DNA from: an uncultured Marvinbryantia sp.
GTDB lineage: Bacteria > Bacillota > Clostridia > Lachnospirales > Lachnospiraceae
NCBI RefSeq assembly: GCF_905201705.1
Contig: NZ_CAJKOX010000041.1
Span: 1-36,394 of the forward strand
Length of the DNA: 36,394 bases
Direction: 5' to 3'
The notes beneath the pieces are model-generated. The model had not been told where the DNA came from. It made no database searches and saw only the letters and a list, made by a program, of their open reading frames with translations. Made by a program: the position numbers and the translations under genes. Shown piece after piece: positions 1-8,660 of the stretch (its first letter is position 1; each line of letters opens with the position of its first letter).

Positions 1-1
1 A

Positions 2-86
2 ATTCGCTTCGCGAATGGGATTTGCTCACACCTGAATCATGTTCTCACGCCTCAAACAGCAAGTGTTTGAGGCTGACGTGAACAGT
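2..86 (-). repeat. Two-hairpin intergenic repeat, possible terminator of csoR
   Basis: Two inverted repeats lie just downstream of the csoR stop codon. Positions 2-16 pair as ATTCGC-ttc-GCGAAT. Positions 50-72 pair as CCTCAAACA-gcaag-TGTTTGAGG, a perfect 9-bp stem. That stem is extended by TGTTCTCACG (40-49) against CGTGAACA (77-84), which is imperfect. There is no clear T-tract, so it is either a weak terminator or a dispersed intergenic palindrome. The pairings are seen directly; the role is inferred. Confidence 0.5.
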
Positions 87-97
87 AACGATTCTCC

Positions 98-601
98 TTA
101 CTTGATAAAGCGGTCGATTGCCTTGTTCAGCTCCTCTATCGTCTCCATGTCTCCGGTCTCAACAGCATCCACCAGACAATGCGCAATATGATCCTGCAGG
201 ATGACCTTTCCTGTGTTGTTGATTGCCGCCTTCACTGCCGAAAGCTGGATGAGTACCTCGCTGCAGTCCCGCCCGTCCTCCACCATGCGCTTGATGGATT
301 CCAGGTGCCCGATGGCACGCGAGATGCGGTTCAGCACGGATTTCACATGCTCAGGGTCGTGCGTGTGGCTGTGCGCCCCGTGCGTGTGTGTGTGTGTGCC
401 GTCATGCGTATGCGTGTGTGCACCGTCATGTGTGTGCGTGTGTGTGCCATCATGCGTATGCGTGTGTGCACTGTCATGCGTATGCGTGTGTACGCCGTCA
501 TGCGGGGCGGATGATTCCTCCGCCCCGTGTGTGTGCTCTATGACCGTACCGTCTTCTAATATATGTGTATGCTTCTCCGGGTTTGCGCCCTGTTTGCTCA
601 T
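98..601 (-). CDS. CsoR/RcnR-family metal-sensing repressor with histidine-repeat N-terminus
   Basis: The protein has 167 residues. The C-terminal part (about 83-167) is the all-helical DUF156/CsoR domain, a DNA-binding repressor that is released when metal binds. Cys113, His138 and Cys142 have the exact spacing (25 and 4) of the Cys-His-Cys copper(I) ligand set of CsoR, so copper(I) is the best guess for the inducer. RcnR (Ni/Co) and FrmR (formaldehyde) differ at the third position. The first 82 residues are unusual: about 38-82 is a tandem HTHTHDGT-type repeat (8 residues, 24 bp) that probably binds or buffers metal. Typical family members have only about 85-125 residues. The ATG at 601 lies 7 bp after the glgB stop, so the two genes are probably co-transcribed. 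No copper exporter or chaperone gene is nearby, so its target is not visible here. Confidence 0.85.
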   Translation of the reverse strand: MSKQGANPEKHTHILEDGTVIEHTHGAEESSAPHDGVHTHTHDSAHTHTHDGTHTHTHDGAHTHTHDGTHTHTHGAHSHTHDPEHVKSVLNRISRAIGHLESIKRMVEDGRDCSEVLIQLSAVKAAINNTGKVILQDHIAHCLVDAVETGDMETIEELNKAIDRFIK

Positions 602-608
602 ACTTTTT

Positions 609-3131
609 TCAGCCTTTCTTTTTTACCGTTTTCTTCGCGGAATCCTTCTTCGTTTCTTTCTTAGCCGTTTTTTCGGATACCTTCTCCGGTTCCTTCTTTT
701 CCGGCTTCTCAGATGCCTTCTCCGGCCCTTTCTTTTGCGGTTTTTCAGATACCTTCTCCGGTTCCATCTTTTCCGGCTTCTCAGATGCCTTCTCCGGCCG
801 CTCTGCCGCTTCCATCTTCCGCATCAGTTCGTCCTTCAGCGATACCTTCTCGGGAGCCGCCTTCGCGGTTTTCTTTGTACCTGCCGCCTTCTTCTCTTTC
901 GCCGCCTTATTGGACGCCGCTTTCGGCTCCGCCTTTGCATAGGAGAAGATGCTGATTCCCATCGGCGGGATCTTTACAGTAATGGAATTTTCCTGACCGT
1001 CCGCTTCCTCCTTCTTCGACTGCTTGACGCGCGGGTTTACATTGCCCTCGCCGCCGAATTCTGCACGGTCACTGTTAAAGATTTCCTTATATTTGCCCGG
1101 ATATGGAACGCCCACTTTGTGATCCGCGTAAACGAGCGGCGAGAAGTTGCAGACGATCAAAAGCATCTCGTCCTTCTTTGCCGTATTTCTGGTAAATACC
1201 AGCAGATTCTCGTTCGCATTGATCGCGTTGATCCAGGTGAAGCCCTCCGGCTCATAGTCCATCTCGTAAAGCGCCGGATGCGATCTGTAAAACTCCAGAA
1301 GCGCTTTATAATACGCCTGCATCTGTCGGTTCGGCTCCTGTTCAAGATCCTCCCAGTCGAGCCCCTTCGCCTCGTTCCACTCCTTATACTGTGCGAATTC
1401 CTGTCCCATAAAGAGCAGCTTCTTGCCCGGATGCGCCATCATGTAGCCGTATGCCGCGCGCAGATTTGCAAACTTCTGTGTAAGGTCACCCGGCATTTTG
1501 TTGATCAGCGAACACTTGCCATGCACCACTTCATCGTGCGACAGCGTCAGAATGAAGTCCTCACTGTACGCATAAATCATACTAAATGTCAGCCCGCCAT
1601 GATTTCCGGCGCGGTAGATCGGATCAAGCGACATATAGCCGATGAAATCGTTCATCCAGCCCATATTCCATTTATAGTCAAAGCCAAGACCGCCGTCATC
1701 CAGCGCGCCCGTGATCTTCGGCCATGCCGTCGATTCCTCCGCGATCAGGATCGCACCGTCCCTGCGCTTCTTAAAAACAGAATTCAAATGCTTCAGAAAC
1801 TCGACTGCCTCCAGGTTTTCGTTGCCGCCGTACATATTTGCGACCCACTCGCCGTCGTTTTTCCCGTAATCGAGATAAAGCATGGAAGCAACCGCGTCCA
1901 TACGGATACCGTCCGCGTGATATTTATCCGCCCAGAACAGCGCGTTGGAGATGAGGAAGTTTTTCACCTCCGGTCTGCCGTAATTATAAATCAGCGTGCC
2001 CCAGTGCGGGTGGCTGCCCTGCCGCGGGTCAAGATGCTCATACAGACAGGTACCGTCAAACGCGGCAAGTCCAAAAGTGTCGCGCGGGAAATGCGCCGGC
2101 ACCCAGTCCAGGATCACGCCGATACCCGCCTCGTGCATATAATTCATGAAATACATGAAATCCTCCGGCGTGCCGTAGCGCGCGGTCGGCGCATAGTAGC
2201 CCGTCACCTGGTAGCCCCAGGAGCCGTCAAAGGGATGCTCCATCACCGGCAGCAGCTCGATGTGCGTGTAGCCCATCTCCTTTACATATTCCGCGATCAT
2301 CGGAGCAAGCTCGCGATAATTGTAAAAATCACGGTTCTCCGGCTTTTTCCAGGAGGCAAGATGCATCTCGTAGATTGCCATCGGCTGCTTCCTGGAATCT
2401 GTCTTTTTCCGCTGCTTCATCCAGGCGTCATCTGTCCACTGAAACTGCGTAAGATCCGCAACGATGGACGCCGTCTCCGGGCGGAGCTGCGCCGCGTTTG
2501 CGTAGGGATCCGCCTTCAGATAGGTGATGTTTCCCTGCGCCTTGATCTCGTATTTATACATTTCTCCGACGCTGATACCCGGTACAAAAAGCTCAAAAAT
2601 ACCGCTGTCCCAGAGCCGTCTCATAGGAAGGCGTCTGCCGTCCCAGAGGTTAAAATCCCCCACCAGGCTGACGCGCACAGCATTCGGCGCCCACACAGCA
2701 AAGTGAACGCCCTTCACGCCCTGCACCGTCATCGGGTGCGCCCCCATTTTTTCATAAATATCGTAGCAGATGCCGGCATTGAAGCGCGCGGTTTCCTGCT
2801 TCGTCAGCACCGGCTCAAATGCGTACGGATCAATATATTCCAGGGAAGTCCCATTGTCAAAGATCACATACAATGTATACTTCGGAATCTGCTTTCCCGG
2901 AATCAGCACCGCAAAGAAACCGGCCTCGTCCTCCATCGTCATCTCATAAGATTCCTTTTTTCCGGTAATCTGAACAATGATGCGCTCCGCTGTCGGGATA
3001 AATGCCTGGATCAGCACTCCGTCGTCCGTCAGGTGCGGTCCGAGGATCGCGTGCGGATTGTCCTCCTCCGAATATGTCAGCGCCTCGATCTGTGCCCAGT
3101 CCATCAAATCATACAGCTTGTCCTCTCCCAT
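609..3131 (-). CDS. glgB: 1,4-alpha-glucan branching enzyme with lysine-rich C-terminal tail
   Basis: This GH13 enzyme moves alpha-1,4 chains to alpha-1,6 positions in glycogen. The start is taken at the ATG at 3131, 5 nt after GGAGG; a TTG at 3146 overlaps that ribosome binding site. With this start the protein has 840 residues. An N-terminal CBM48-type region (about 20-220) precedes the catalytic barrel. The barrel shows the nucleophile in DGIRMD (Asp412), the acid/base in LIAEES (Glu465) and SHDEVVHGK (His532-Asp533). The all-beta C-domain ends near residue 735. The last 100 or so residues are a low-complexity tail of PEKASEKPEK-like units, rich in Lys, Glu, Pro and Ala and ending in KKTVKKKG. 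This is not part of the usual enzyme of about 620-730 residues. No other glycogen gene is in the window. The gene has its own promoter and is followed closely by csoR. Confidence 0.95.
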   Translation of the reverse strand: MGEDKLYDLMDWAQIEALTYSEEDNPHAILGPHLTDDGVLIQAFIPTAERIIVQITGKKESYEMTMEDEAGFFAVLIPGKQIPKYTLYVIFDNGTSLEYIDPYAFEPVLTKQETARFNAGICYDIYEKMGAHPMTVQGVKGVHFAVWAPNAVRVSLVGDFNLWDGRRLPMRRLWDSGIFELFVPGISVGEMYKYEIKAQGNITYLKADPYANAAQLRPETASIVADLTQFQWTDDAWMKQRKKTDSRKQPMAIYEMHLASWKKPENRDFYNYRELAPMIAEYVKEMGYTHIELLPVMEHPFDGSWGYQVTGYYAPTARYGTPEDFMYFMNYMHEAGIGVILDWVPAHFPRDTFGLAAFDGTCLYEHLDPRQGSHPHWGTLIYNYGRPEVKNFLISNALFWADKYHADGIRMDAVASMLYLDYGKNDGEWVANMYGGNENLEAVEFLKHLNSVFKKRRDGAILIAEESTAWPKITGALDDGGLGFDYKWNMGWMNDFIGYMSLDPIYRAGNHGGLTFSMIYAYSEDFILTLSHDEVVHGKCSLINKMPGDLTQKFANLRAAYGYMMAHPGKKLLFMGQEFAQYKEWNEAKGLDWEDLEQEPNRQMQAYYKALLEFYRSHPALYEMDYEPEGFTWINAINANENLLVFTRNTAKKDEMLLIVCNFSPLVYADHKVGVPYPGKYKEIFNSDRAEFGGEGNVNPRVKQSKKEEADGQENSITVKIPPMGISIFSYAKAEPKAASNKAAKEKKAAGTKKTAKAAPEKVSLKDELMRKMEAAERPEKASEKPEKMEPEKVSEKPQKKGPEKASEKPEKKEPEKVSEKTAKKETKKDSAKKTVKKKG

Positions 3132-3191
3132 AATACCCTCCTGCAAGTTATCATAATTTATTTCCCCATATATTCCGTATTCTTTTCTTAT

Positions 3192-3220
3192 ATAATAAAA
3201 TATTCACAATCTTTTTTCAA
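3192..3220 (-). promoter_or_regulatory. Sigma-A type promoter of glgB-csoR
   Basis: On the minus strand TTGAAA (3215-3220) is separated by exactly 17 bp from TATTAT (3192-3197). It lies about 60 bp upstream of the glgB start and just after the terminator of the serine operon. Confidence 0.75.
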
Positions 3221-3235
3221 CTCCTACTTTATAAA

Positions 3236-3288
3236 AATCCCTTTAAACCAAATTTCCAGATTGCTCTGCTCCTTGATTTAAAGGGATT
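3236..3288 (-). terminator. Rho-independent terminator after the leu-ilv-ser-DUF1015 cluster
   Basis: A 12-bp perfect stem pairs AATCCCTTTAAA (3236-3247) with TTTAAAGGGATT (3277-3288) around a 29-nt loop. On the minus strand it is followed by a T-rich run. It starts 13 bp beyond the DUF1015 stop codon. The long loop is atypical but the stem is convincing. Confidence 0.75.
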
Positions 3289-3300
3289 CTGTTGTTATAT

Positions 3301-4602
3301 TTATTCATCTATCGCATGGATAAAAAGTCCGCTGCGCAGCTTCGGCTCGAACCAGGTGGATTTCGGCGGCATCAGAAGATGCGCATCCGCCACCGCAAAC
3401 AGCTCGGCCATAGAGGTCGGATACATGGCAAACGCCACCCCGCCGTAGGTATCCACTCTTCGCTGCAGATCCGAAAGTCCGCGGATCCCGCCGACGAAGT
3501 GGATGCGCTCGTCCGTGGTCGGATCGGAAATGCCGAGCATTGGCTCTAAAATCTCCCGCTGCAAAACAGAGACATCCAGCCCGTCGATCGGATGATCGCT
3601 GCGGTACTGCTCCTTTATGCGCAGCTCATACCACACGCCGTCCAGATACATTCCCATGCAGCCCTTCTCCTGCGGTCTGCAGGGAACATTTCTGCGCTCC
3701 ATCCGGCAGATCCCGCCCTCGCAGGTATGCTCCATTACGCTGTTTTCCCGCACCTCGCATTTGCTGCTGATCTTTTCCAGAAATTCCGCCGGCGTGCTGC
3801 CGTTTAAATCGGCGGCAACGCGGTTATAATCCATAATACGCAGCTCGTCGTCCGCAAAGAGGACGGACAGGAAGGAATCGTACTCGTGGCTGCCGTCCGC
3901 CATCTCGCCGCGTTTTTTTGCTTCCTCACGGCGCATCAGCGACACACGCACCGCTGAAGCCGCGCGGTGATGACCGTCCGCAATATAGATCTGCGAGATT
4001 CCGGCAAAAGCTTCCCGAATGGTCTTTATCATCGTCTCGTCAGAGATTTTCCAGCCGCGGTGCGCGATGCCGTCCTCCGACACAAAATCAAAGATGGGCG
4101 TCTCCTGCTTTGCCCTTTGCATACAGGAGCTGATAACCTCATTTCTGCGGTAAGCAAGAAAAATCGGTCCGGTCTGCGCGCCGCAGGCATCGATGTGACA
4201 GATGCGGTCCTGCTCCTTCTCAGCGCGAGTGTTTTCGTGCTTCATAATGACGCCGTTTACATAGTCGTCCACGGCTGCACACGCCACCAGCCCGGTCTGC
4301 GCACGCCCCTCCATTTCCAGCTCATAAATATAATAACATGCCTGCGCATCTCTCGAGAAGCTTCCCCCGGAAATCATTTCCCAGAGAAGGTCGTGCGCCT
4401 TCCGATAAACCTCCGGCGCATACACATCCACCTCATCGCCAAACTGCGTCTCGGCGCGGTCAATGCGAAGAAAGCTCATCGGCTCGCGCTCCACTTCCAG
4501 CTTCGCCTCCGCACGGCTATAGACGTCGTAGGGGAGCGCCGCGATCCGCGGCGCAAGCTCCGTCCTCGGACGGATTCCAAAAAATGGTTTGATCTCTGCC
4601 AT
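3301..4602 (-). CDS. DUF1015 family protein with a DGHHR motif, linked to serine synthesis
   Basis: This 433-residue protein matches the DUF1015 (COG4198) family by overall layout: an N-terminal RP-x-LA-x3-A-LPYDV segment, KHENT near 121-125, IADGHHRAA near 207-215, and a C-terminal FEPKLRSGLFIH. The family has no firmly assigned function known to me. The DGHHR motif resembles the signature of the ParB/sulfiredoxin fold, which also includes free serine kinases such as SerK and SbnI. The ATG at 4602 follows GGAGGG. The gene starts 13 bp after the serA stop and is the last gene of the serC-serA unit. A serine-related enzymatic role is therefore a reasonable inference but is unproven. No serB (phosphoserine phosphatase) gene is present in the window. 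Confidence 0.85.
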   Translation of the reverse strand: MAEIKPFFGIRPRTELAPRIAALPYDVYSRAEAKLEVEREPMSFLRIDRAETQFGDEVDVYAPEVYRKAHDLLWEMISGGSFSRDAQACYYIYELEMEGRAQTGLVACAAVDDYVNGVIMKHENTRAEKEQDRICHIDACGAQTGPIFLAYRRNEVISSCMQRAKQETPIFDFVSEDGIAHRGWKISDETMIKTIREAFAGISQIYIADGHHRAASAVRVSLMRREEAKKRGEMADGSHEYDSFLSVLFADDELRIMDYNRVAADLNGSTPAEFLEKISSKCEVRENSVMEHTCEGGICRMERRNVPCRPQEKGCMGMYLDGVWYELRIKEQYRSDHPIDGLDVSVLQREILEPMLGISDPTTDERIHFVGGIRGLSDLQRRVDTYGGVAFAMYPTSMAELFAVADAHLLMPPKSTWFEPKLRSGLFIHAIDE

Positions 4603-4615
4603 TTTCTCCCTCCGC

Positions 4616-5779
4616 CTATTTCAGCACGCGCACTTTAAGCACACCGTCGATTTTTTTCAGCTTCTCAATAATTTCCGGCGTGATCGGCGTATCAAGGTCG
4701 AACAGTGAATACGCATATTCGCCCTTGCTCTGATTTGCCATATTTGCGATGTTCAGGTCAGCCTCGCCAAGCACGGACGCAAACTGTCCGATCATATTTT
4801 TGATATTGCGGTGATTGATCGCCACGCGGCATACGGTATTGCAGATGCCCATGTCACACTCCGGATAGTTCACGGAGTGATGAATATTTCCATGCTCAAT
4901 GTAATCGATCAACTCCTTCACTGCCATCTTCGCGCAGTTATCCTCGGATTCCTCGGTGGAAGCTCCGATGTGCGGCGTCACGATGCAGCCCTTTGCCCCC
5001 GCTGTCGTCGGATTCGGAAAATCACTCACGTAGCGTTTCATCTTTCCGGTGCGCAGCGCATCCACAACGGCTTCCTCATCCACCAGCAGATCGCGCGCGT
5101 AGTTCAGCAAAACCACGCCGTCCTTCATCTTGTCGATCGCATCTTTGTTGATCATTTTGCGCGTGCTGTCCATCAGCGGTACATGGATAGTAATGTAATC
5201 ACACTCGCGGTAGATTTCATCTACTTCTTTGATGTGCCTGATATCGCGTGACAGATTCCACGCCGCATCCACGGAAATATAGGGATCGTACCCGTAAACC
5301 TCCATGCCGAGACGCGCGGCGGCATTTGCCACCAGCACGCCGATCGCGCCAAGACCGATGATACCGAGACGCTTCCCTTTAATTTCATTTCCGGCAAAGC
5401 GCTTCTTTTCCTTTTCGGCAGATTTAGCGATCAGTTCATTCTGACGCTCGGACTGCACCCAGTTGACGCCGCCGACAATATCTCTCGACGCCAGCAAAAG
5501 TCCTGCCAGCACTGCCTCCTTCACGCCGTTTGCATTCGCGCCCGGCGTATTAAATACGACGATTCCGGCTTCCGCACATTTCTGCAGCGGAATGTTATTG
5601 ACGCCCGCGCCCGCACGCGCGATCGCTTCCAGCTTTTCGGGCAGCTCCATGTCGTGCATCGCCGCGCTGCGCACGAGAATGGCGTCTGCGTCATTCATAT
5701 TATCCGTCTGTACATAAAGTCCTGAGAAGCCATCCAGTCCCACCTGCGAGATCGGATTTAAGCAATGATAGTGGAACAT
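4616..5779 (-). CDS. serA: D-3-phosphoglycerate dehydrogenase
   Basis: The enzyme oxidises 3-phosphoglycerate to 3-phosphohydroxypyruvate with NAD, the first step of serine synthesis. The 387-residue protein has the substrate-binding halves of the D-2-hydroxyacid dehydrogenase fold around a Rossmann domain (GIIGLGAIG near 140-148). It also has the catalytic His region TPHIGASTEE. A C-terminal ACT-like domain (about 320-387, with IGQFASVLGEADLNI) suggests allosteric control, usually by serine. It is the short type without the extra intervening domain of some bacterial enzymes. Its ATG overlaps the serC stop codon (TAATG), so the two are translationally coupled. Confidence 0.95.
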   Translation of the reverse strand: MFHYHCLNPISQVGLDGFSGLYVQTDNMNDADAILVRSAAMHDMELPEKLEAIARAGAGVNNIPLQKCAEAGIVVFNTPGANANGVKEAVLAGLLLASRDIVGGVNWVQSERQNELIAKSAEKEKKRFAGNEIKGKRLGIIGLGAIGVLVANAAARLGMEVYGYDPYISVDAAWNLSRDIRHIKEVDEIYRECDYITIHVPLMDSTRKMINKDAIDKMKDGVVLLNYARDLLVDEEAVVDALRTGKMKRYVSDFPNPTTAGAKGCIVTPHIGASTEESEDNCAKMAVKELIDYIEHGNIHHSVNYPECDMGICNTVCRVAINHRNIKNMIGQFASVLGEADLNIANMANQSKGEYAYSLFDLDTPITPEIIEKLKKIDGVLKVRVLK

Positions 5780-6861
5780 TACAGATTCGCCTCCTCAAAT
5801 TTTTTCATAAATGCGACCAGCGCCTCCACACCCTCGATCGGCATCGCGTTGTAAATGCTTGCGCGCATACCGCCGACGCTGCGATGTCCTTTTAAATTTT
5901 CAAAGCCTGCCGCCTTCGCCTCTTTGACAAATTTAGCATCCAGCTCCTTATCGCCCGTCACAAACGGCACGTTCATCAGAGAACGGTCCTTCTTTTCTAC
6001 TGTTCCGTGGAACAGTTTGCTGTTGTCCAAAAAGTCGTACAGGATCGCAGCCTTTTTCTCATTGCGCTCCTTCATCGCTTCCAGACCGCCCATTTTTTTC
6101 AGCCATTTGAACACCTTCCCGCAGATATAAATGCAGTAGCTGTTCGGTGTATTATAGAGAGAATCATGATCCGCGTGTGTCTTGTAGGTGAGCATCGTCG
6201 GAGTGCCCGGAAGTACGTCCTCTGTGATCAGGTCTTCGCGGATGATAACGATGACCATACCTGCCGGTCCGATGTTCTTCTGGACGCCGCCGTAGATGAT
6301 GCCGTACTTCGTGACATCCACCGGCTCAGACAGGAAGCAGGAGGAAACGTCCGCTACCAGCGTCTTACCCTTGGTGTTCGGCAGCTCCTTGAATTTTGTA
6401 CCGTAAATGGTGTTGTTCTCGCAGATATAAACATAGTCCGCATCCTCGCTGATCGGAAGGTCCGAGCAGTCCGGAATGTAGGAAAAGGTCTTATCCTCGG
6501 AGGAAGCGATCTTATTCGCTTTTCCGTATTTCTGCGCCTCCTGGTACGCCTTCTTCGCCCACTGGCCGGTAACGATGTAATCCGCCACCCTGTTCTTCAT
6601 CAGGTTCATCGGGATCATCGCAAACTGCTGCGAAGCGCCGCCCTGCAGGAACAGTACCTTATAGTTATCCGGGATGTTCATCAACTCGCGCAGATCCTTC
6701 TCCGCCTCCCTGATGATCCCGTCAAAAATCTCTCCGCGGTGGCTCATCTCCATCACAGACATTCCGCTGCCGCGGTAATCCAGCATCTCGTCGGCAGCCT
6801 CCTGCAGCACTTCCTCCGGCAAAACCGCCGGACCTGCAGAAAAATTGTACACTCTTTTCAT
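5779..6861 (-). CDS. serC: Phosphoserine aminotransferase
   Basis: This PLP enzyme transfers an amino group from glutamate to 3-phosphohydroxypyruvate to give phosphoserine, and in many bacteria also acts in vitamin B6 synthesis. The 360-residue protein is normal in length and begins MKRVYNFSAGPAVLPEEVL, the hallmark N-terminus. The PLP-binding lysine is in the GGVQKNIGPAG segment near residue 195. The ATG at 6861 follows GAGGAGGAG. The gene is upstream of and coupled to serA, with the ilvB gene further upstream across a 100-bp spacer containing a hairpin repeat. Confidence 0.96.
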   Translation of the reverse strand: MKRVYNFSAGPAVLPEEVLQEAADEMLDYRGSGMSVMEMSHRGEIFDGIIREAEKDLRELMNIPDNYKVLFLQGGASQQFAMIPMNLMKNRVADYIVTGQWAKKAYQEAQKYGKANKIASSEDKTFSYIPDCSDLPISEDADYVYICENNTIYGTKFKELPNTKGKTLVADVSSCFLSEPVDVTKYGIIYGGVQKNIGPAGMVIVIIREDLITEDVLPGTPTMLTYKTHADHDSLYNTPNSYCIYICGKVFKWLKKMGGLEAMKERNEKKAAILYDFLDNSKLFHGTVEKKDRSLMNVPFVTGDKELDAKFVKEAKAAGFENLKGHRSVGGMRASIYNAMPIEGVEALVAFMKKFEEANL

Positions 6862-6923
6862 AATTCTCTCCTCCTCACTTCTGTCTCACACTTTGCACTT
6901 CCGAAAACCTGCTAAATACTTAC

Positions 6924-6962
6924 GATACCACGGATTTCTCCGTGCTTCGCACTTTCGAAATC
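6924..6962 (-). repeat. Short hairpin repeat between ilvB and serC (copy 1)
   Basis: The unit contains the stem CACGGA-tttc-TCCGTG (6929-6944) followed by a conserved GCnnCGCACTTnC tail. A near-identical unit lies downstream of ilvD at 8661-8699, and a weaker one precedes leuB at 11492-11503. Each sits immediately beyond the stop codon of the upstream gene. It could act as an mRNA processing or stability element, or as a weak attenuator. Confidence 0.6.
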
Positions 6963-8632
6963 TACACATCGTCCTGGTCAAAGGCTTCCTCGATCGGAGC
7001 CCCTGCCGGAACCATCGGGAATACCTTGTCATCCTGATCGATCTGACAGTCGATCAGCACCGGTCTGCCCATTGCGATCGCCTTTTCCAGCGCCGGCCTG
7101 AGTTCTGCAAGAGCACTCACGCGAATGCCGGCTGCGCCGAGCGCTTCGGCAACCTTTACAAAATCCACTCCGTCGTTTAACACGGTCGCGGAATAGCGCT
7201 CATCATAAAACAGCGTCTGCCACTGACGGACCATGCCCAGAACATGGTTGTTGATCACGACCTCAATGATCGGGATATTGTAGCGCGCCGCCGTTGCCAG
7301 CTCGTTCATGTTCATGCGGAAGCATCCGTCTCCGGCAATGTTGATGACCGTCTTTTCCGGGCGTCCCATCTTGGCGCCAATGGCAGCTCCCAGACCGTAG
7401 CCCATCGTACCAAGCCCACCGGAGGTTAAAAGTGTATGCGGTTTCTTATATTTGTAATACTGCGCCGCCCACATCTGATGCTGTCCGACATCCGTCACGA
7501 TGATCGCGTCGCCTTCCGTCACTTTATAGATCTCCTCGACGACCGCCGGACCGGTAAGCTGTCCGTGATCGTATTTCAGCGGATATTTCTCTTTCATTTC
7601 ATGGATCTCCTGCAGCCACTCGTCATGGTTGTGATCCTCAATGAGCGGATTCAGACGGCGGAGCACCTCGCGCACATCGCCCTGGATGCTGCAGTCTACC
7701 ATGATATTTTTGTTGATTTCCGCCGGATCGATATCAATATGCAGAATCTTCGCATTTTTCGCAAAGCGGTTCGCATTGCCGACCACGCGGTCGCTGAAGC
7801 GGATACCGATGGCAATCAGCAGGTCGCACTTCGTGATGCCAAGGTTGGAGCACTTTGTTCCGTGCATACCGGTCATGCCGGTGTAGCGCTCGTCTCTTCC
7901 GTCAAACGCTCCCTTCCCCATCAGCGAATCGCCGACCGGCGCGTGTACCTTATCCACAAATTCCTTCAGTTCTTTTGCCGCGTCGGAGATCACCGCGCCG
8001 CCGCCCACCAGAACAAACGGGCGTTTGCAGTGATTGATCAGCTCCACCGCACTGTTAAGATCCGCCTCGCGGATATAATCGGTCTTGCGCTCGATTGGCT
8101 CCGGCGTCTGCTTCTCATATTCTGCGGTCGCCGCTGTCACGTCCTTCGGAATATCGATGAGGACGGGACCGGGTCTTCCCTCCGCCGCAATGCGGAAAGC
8201 GTCGCGGATGGTATCCGCAAGCTTTGCAACGTCCTTTACAATATAATTATGCTTCGTGATCGGCATTGTCACACCGGCAATGTCGATTTCCTGGAAGCTG
8301 TCCTTTCCAAGCAGCGGAACGCCCACGTTCGCCGTGATCGCCACGATCGGAACGGAATCCATGTAGGCAGTCGCGATACCGGTTACCAGATTGGTCGCGC
8401 CCGGACCGGAAGTGGCAAGGCAGACGCCCACCTTGCCTGTCGCCCGCGCATAGCCGTCCGCCGCGTGGGACGCCCCCTGCTCGTGCGAAGTGAGAATGTG
8501 GGTGATCTCTTTGCCGTGCTTATATAATTCATCGTAAATGTTCAGAATCGCTCCGCCCGGATAGCCGAACACGGTATCCACGCCCTGCTCCTTCAGACAT
8601 TCGATAACGATCTGTGAACCTGTTAATTTCAT
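6962..8632 (-). CDS. ilvB: Acetolactate synthase, large catalytic subunit
   Basis: This ThDP- and FAD-dependent enzyme condenses two pyruvates (or pyruvate with 2-oxobutyrate) in valine, leucine and isoleucine synthesis. The 556-residue protein shows the ThDP-activating Glu in SHEQGASHAADGYAR (about residue 50). The central domain contains GKGAFDGR. The C-terminal ThDP/Mg motif is GDGCFRMNMNEL, followed by VINN. Length and motifs fit the biosynthetic IlvB type rather than the catabolic AlsS or an oxalyl-CoA decarboxylase. The small regulatory subunit gene ilvN is not next to it. The ATG follows GAGGAGG. It lies between ilvD and serC in the same direction. Confidence 0.94.
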   Translation of the reverse strand: MKLTGSQIVIECLKEQGVDTVFGYPGGAILNIYDELYKHGKEITHILTSHEQGASHAADGYARATGKVGVCLATSGPGATNLVTGIATAYMDSVPIVAITANVGVPLLGKDSFQEIDIAGVTMPITKHNYIVKDVAKLADTIRDAFRIAAEGRPGPVLIDIPKDVTAATAEYEKQTPEPIERKTDYIREADLNSAVELINHCKRPFVLVGGGAVISDAAKELKEFVDKVHAPVGDSLMGKGAFDGRDERYTGMTGMHGTKCSNLGITKCDLLIAIGIRFSDRVVGNANRFAKNAKILHIDIDPAEINKNIMVDCSIQGDVREVLRRLNPLIEDHNHDEWLQEIHEMKEKYPLKYDHGQLTGPAVVEEIYKVTEGDAIIVTDVGQHQMWAAQYYKYKKPHTLLTSGGLGTMGYGLGAAIGAKMGRPEKTVINIAGDGCFRMNMNELATAARYNIPIIEVVINNHVLGMVRQWQTLFYDERYSATVLNDGVDFVKVAEALGAAGIRVSALAELRPALEKAIAMGRPVLIDCQIDQDDKVFPMVPAGAPIEEAFDQDDV

Positions 8633-8660
8633 ATATATCCTCCTCTGTCATAATTTTCAT

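Noticed and set aside
360..510. Regular GT-rich repeats that look like a short repeat array.
   Set aside because: They are in frame and encode the histidine repeats of the CsoR-type protein; there are no unique spacers, so it is not a CRISPR.
201..3281. A 1026-codon open frame on the plus strand across csoR and glgB.
   Set aside because: It is antisense to two well-supported genes, is rich in Arg, Cys and Leu as expected from codon bias of the opposite strand, and has no ribosome binding site.
7436..8527. Long plus-strand frames opposite ilvB, and similar ones opposite serC and ilvD.
   Set aside because: All mirror strongly conserved minus-strand genes, and their products resemble no protein family.
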